NCBI GenBank assembly: GCA_002731275.1
Contig: PCBK01000078.1
Span: 1 to 64,000, forward strand
DNA: 64,000 bases
From: Deltaproteobacteria bacterium
GTDB lineage: Bacteria; Myxococcota_C; UBA6777
Direction of reading: 5' to 3'
Below the pieces are notes generated by a model. That model was not told the DNA's origin. It saw only the letters and a list, made by a program, of their open reading frames with translations, and searched no databases. The position numbers and the translations under genes were made by a program. Below, piece by piece: positions 63,176 to 64,000 of this stretch (position 1 is the first letter of the stretch; the number at the start of each line of letters is the position of its first letter).

Positions 63176-64000
63176 TTATCGCGGCGTGAACGTCGACATG
63201 GACTGCAGCATGTAGTACATGATCATTGCGAACGCGAAACCAAATGCCAACAAAATCCACAACTGGCCATTTCCTTTTCCCCGACTCTCTTCCCTCTGCT
63301 GCATCATCAAAAATTGTTGCTGTACAAGACCGACAATCCGCTCAAGCTGTTCATCTGCGATGGGATCCGCTCCTCCTCTCGACATTTTCTCGTGCCTGTA
63401 ACAAGTCGCAGCAAGATCGAACAACTCGTGCTGCAAGCTCCACTGTACGAACGCCTCATGGCATTGTCGATTATCCCAATCCTTGAGAACCTTCTCCCAA
63501 AGCTCCATCGCCGTTTTCTCTTCAGCGCTCTCCGCTTCCTGCCCAAAGGCATCCCGAAACGTCACCCCTACATTGCTGTAAAGTAGCCCACACTTGGGAC
63601 AACTCTCTGTCTCTTCGTCATTTTGAAACCCACACTTGGGACAGGAACGTCCTGCGGGCTCATCGACTTCGGGAGTTGAATTTTGAACCACAGGCTCATC
63701 GACGTCAGGAGCTGACTTTCCAACGACAACAGAAGACGCTTTATCGACATGGTTACCCAGATGAAGCGCAGGTACGCTCTCTGACTCCTTCTGGACAGAA
63801 GTCGAGGGATGTATCAATGTTTGTGTCAGGGTATGCTCTGTCGCGTTCTTTGAAGCTTCTGTATCCGTTGGGTAGAACACCTCTTTATCACACTCGTCAC
63901 AATGTAATGTAAAGCCCTGTTGTGTGGAGTGTGCTCGTGTGAGGGTTGTCAGTTCTTTGCAGAGCGGACACTGGAAGAGGAGCGGACGCGAAGAGGTGGT
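63176..64000 (-). CDS. Zinc-ribbon protein with C-terminal membrane anchor, 5' end outside the window
   Basis: The frame is open to base 64000, so the start is upstream. At the visible N-terminus, CPLC and, 23 residues on, CDEC form one zinc-ribbon-like unit; a later CPKC...CPKCG pair (CPKCGFQNDEETESCPKCGL) forms a second. After an acidic linker and a helical region (ELWEKVLKDWDNRQCHEAFV...) a single membrane helix (about 245-263 of the visible part, LWILLAFGFAFAMIMYYML) closes the protein. It may be a tail-anchored adaptor; zinc-ribbon membrane proteins of this type are common in myxobacteria, with no known role. It is convergent with the OPX gene. Confidence 0.75.
   Translation of the reverse strand, partial: TTSSRPLLFQCPLCKELTTLTRAHSTQQGFTLHCDECDKEVFYPTDTEASKNATEHTLTQTLIHPSTSVQKESESVPALHLGNHVDKASSVVVGKSAPDVDEPVVQNSTPEVDEPAGRSCPKCGFQNDEETESCPKCGLLYSNVGVTFRDAFGQEAESAEEKTAMELWEKVLKDWDNRQCHEAFVQWSLQHELFDLAATCYRHEKMSRGGADPIADEQLERIVGLVQQQFLMMQQREESRGKGNGQLWILLAFGFAFAMIMYYMLQSMSTFTPR

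Noticed and set aside
1-64000. tRNA, rRNA, insertion sequence, prophage or integrase genes
   Set aside because: Looked for by eye on both strands; no cloverleaf, rRNA core sequence, transposase or recombinase motif was seen. Small RNAs cannot be excluded without a covariance search.

Overview
The window reads as a piece of chromosome from a member of the Myxococcota or a close deltaproteobacterial relative with moderate GC. The evidence is its gene families: a transmembrane Ser/Thr kinase, a PP2C phosphatase, DUF4388 and GspE-N/MshEN-like proteins, a matrixin protease with a MYXO-CTERM-like tail, AgmX/PglI-type and Agl/Glt/Nfs-type envelope proteins, and a histone-H1-like Lys/Ala/Thr tail. 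The species cannot be fixed from sequence alone. No rRNA, tRNA, CRISPR array, insertion sequence, integrase or phage gene was seen. Coding density is high. The left-most and right-most genes are cut by the window edges.

Layout. 0-7.8 kb: a truncated coiled-coil membrane protein, a Ser/Thr kinase with an Arg/Cys-rich outer domain, an RDD/SpoIIM membrane pair, a membrane-anchored MutS-family ATPase and the tRNA thiolase TtcA. 7.8-11 kb: a P-loop (STAND/AAA-like) ATPase with two small unknown genes, then a DHp-receiver signalling protein. 11-17.4 kb (minus strand): a tightly packed five-gene run with a GspE-N/HEAT protein, a lipoprotein, a matrixin-like protease, a GYF/DUF4388 protein and a BamB-like propeller lipoprotein. 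17.6-19.5 kb: SpeD and a PP2C-cNMP-binding phosphatase. 20.3-23.3 kb: a lipoprotein with a possible vWA-like fold, followed by two outer-membrane barrels. 23.5-36 kb: a mixture including UppP, an NlpC/P60 lipoprotein, the H1-tailed 1125-residue protein, a HupE-like protein, a PLP dehydratase and a large zinc protease. 36-47 kb: prfB with its programmed frameshift, an alpha/beta hydrolase, an IscR-like regulator, a beta-CASP nuclease with a duplicated C-terminal module, an ABC1/UbiB kinase, a dynamin-like GTPase and a HEAT protein.

47.5-60.5 kb is the most striking part. It is one co-directional run encoding a secreted protein, three large TPR/coiled-coil envelope proteins, a small exported protein, a TolQ/ExbB channel subunit, two TolR/ExbD subunits and an FHA-like/TonB-like AgmX/PglI-domain protein. 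This matches the composition of the myxobacterial Agl-Glt gliding (or Nfs spore-coat) machine: a proton-driven inner-membrane motor coupled through the periplasm to the outer membrane. The gaps from 54.4 to 59.0 kb each hold a stem-loop, several with U-runs, and a Fur-box-like sequence precedes the run. Directly downstream (60.9-63.2 kb) lie an outer-membrane barrel and a short OPX/Wza-type lipoprotein, which resembles the barrel-dependent class of polysaccharide exporters. A plausible overall role is energised movement or assembly of surface polysaccharide or adhesin. The two barrels and the lipoprotein at 20-23 kb may supply outer-membrane parts of the same machine. These assignments rest on family recognition and gene order and were not tested by search.
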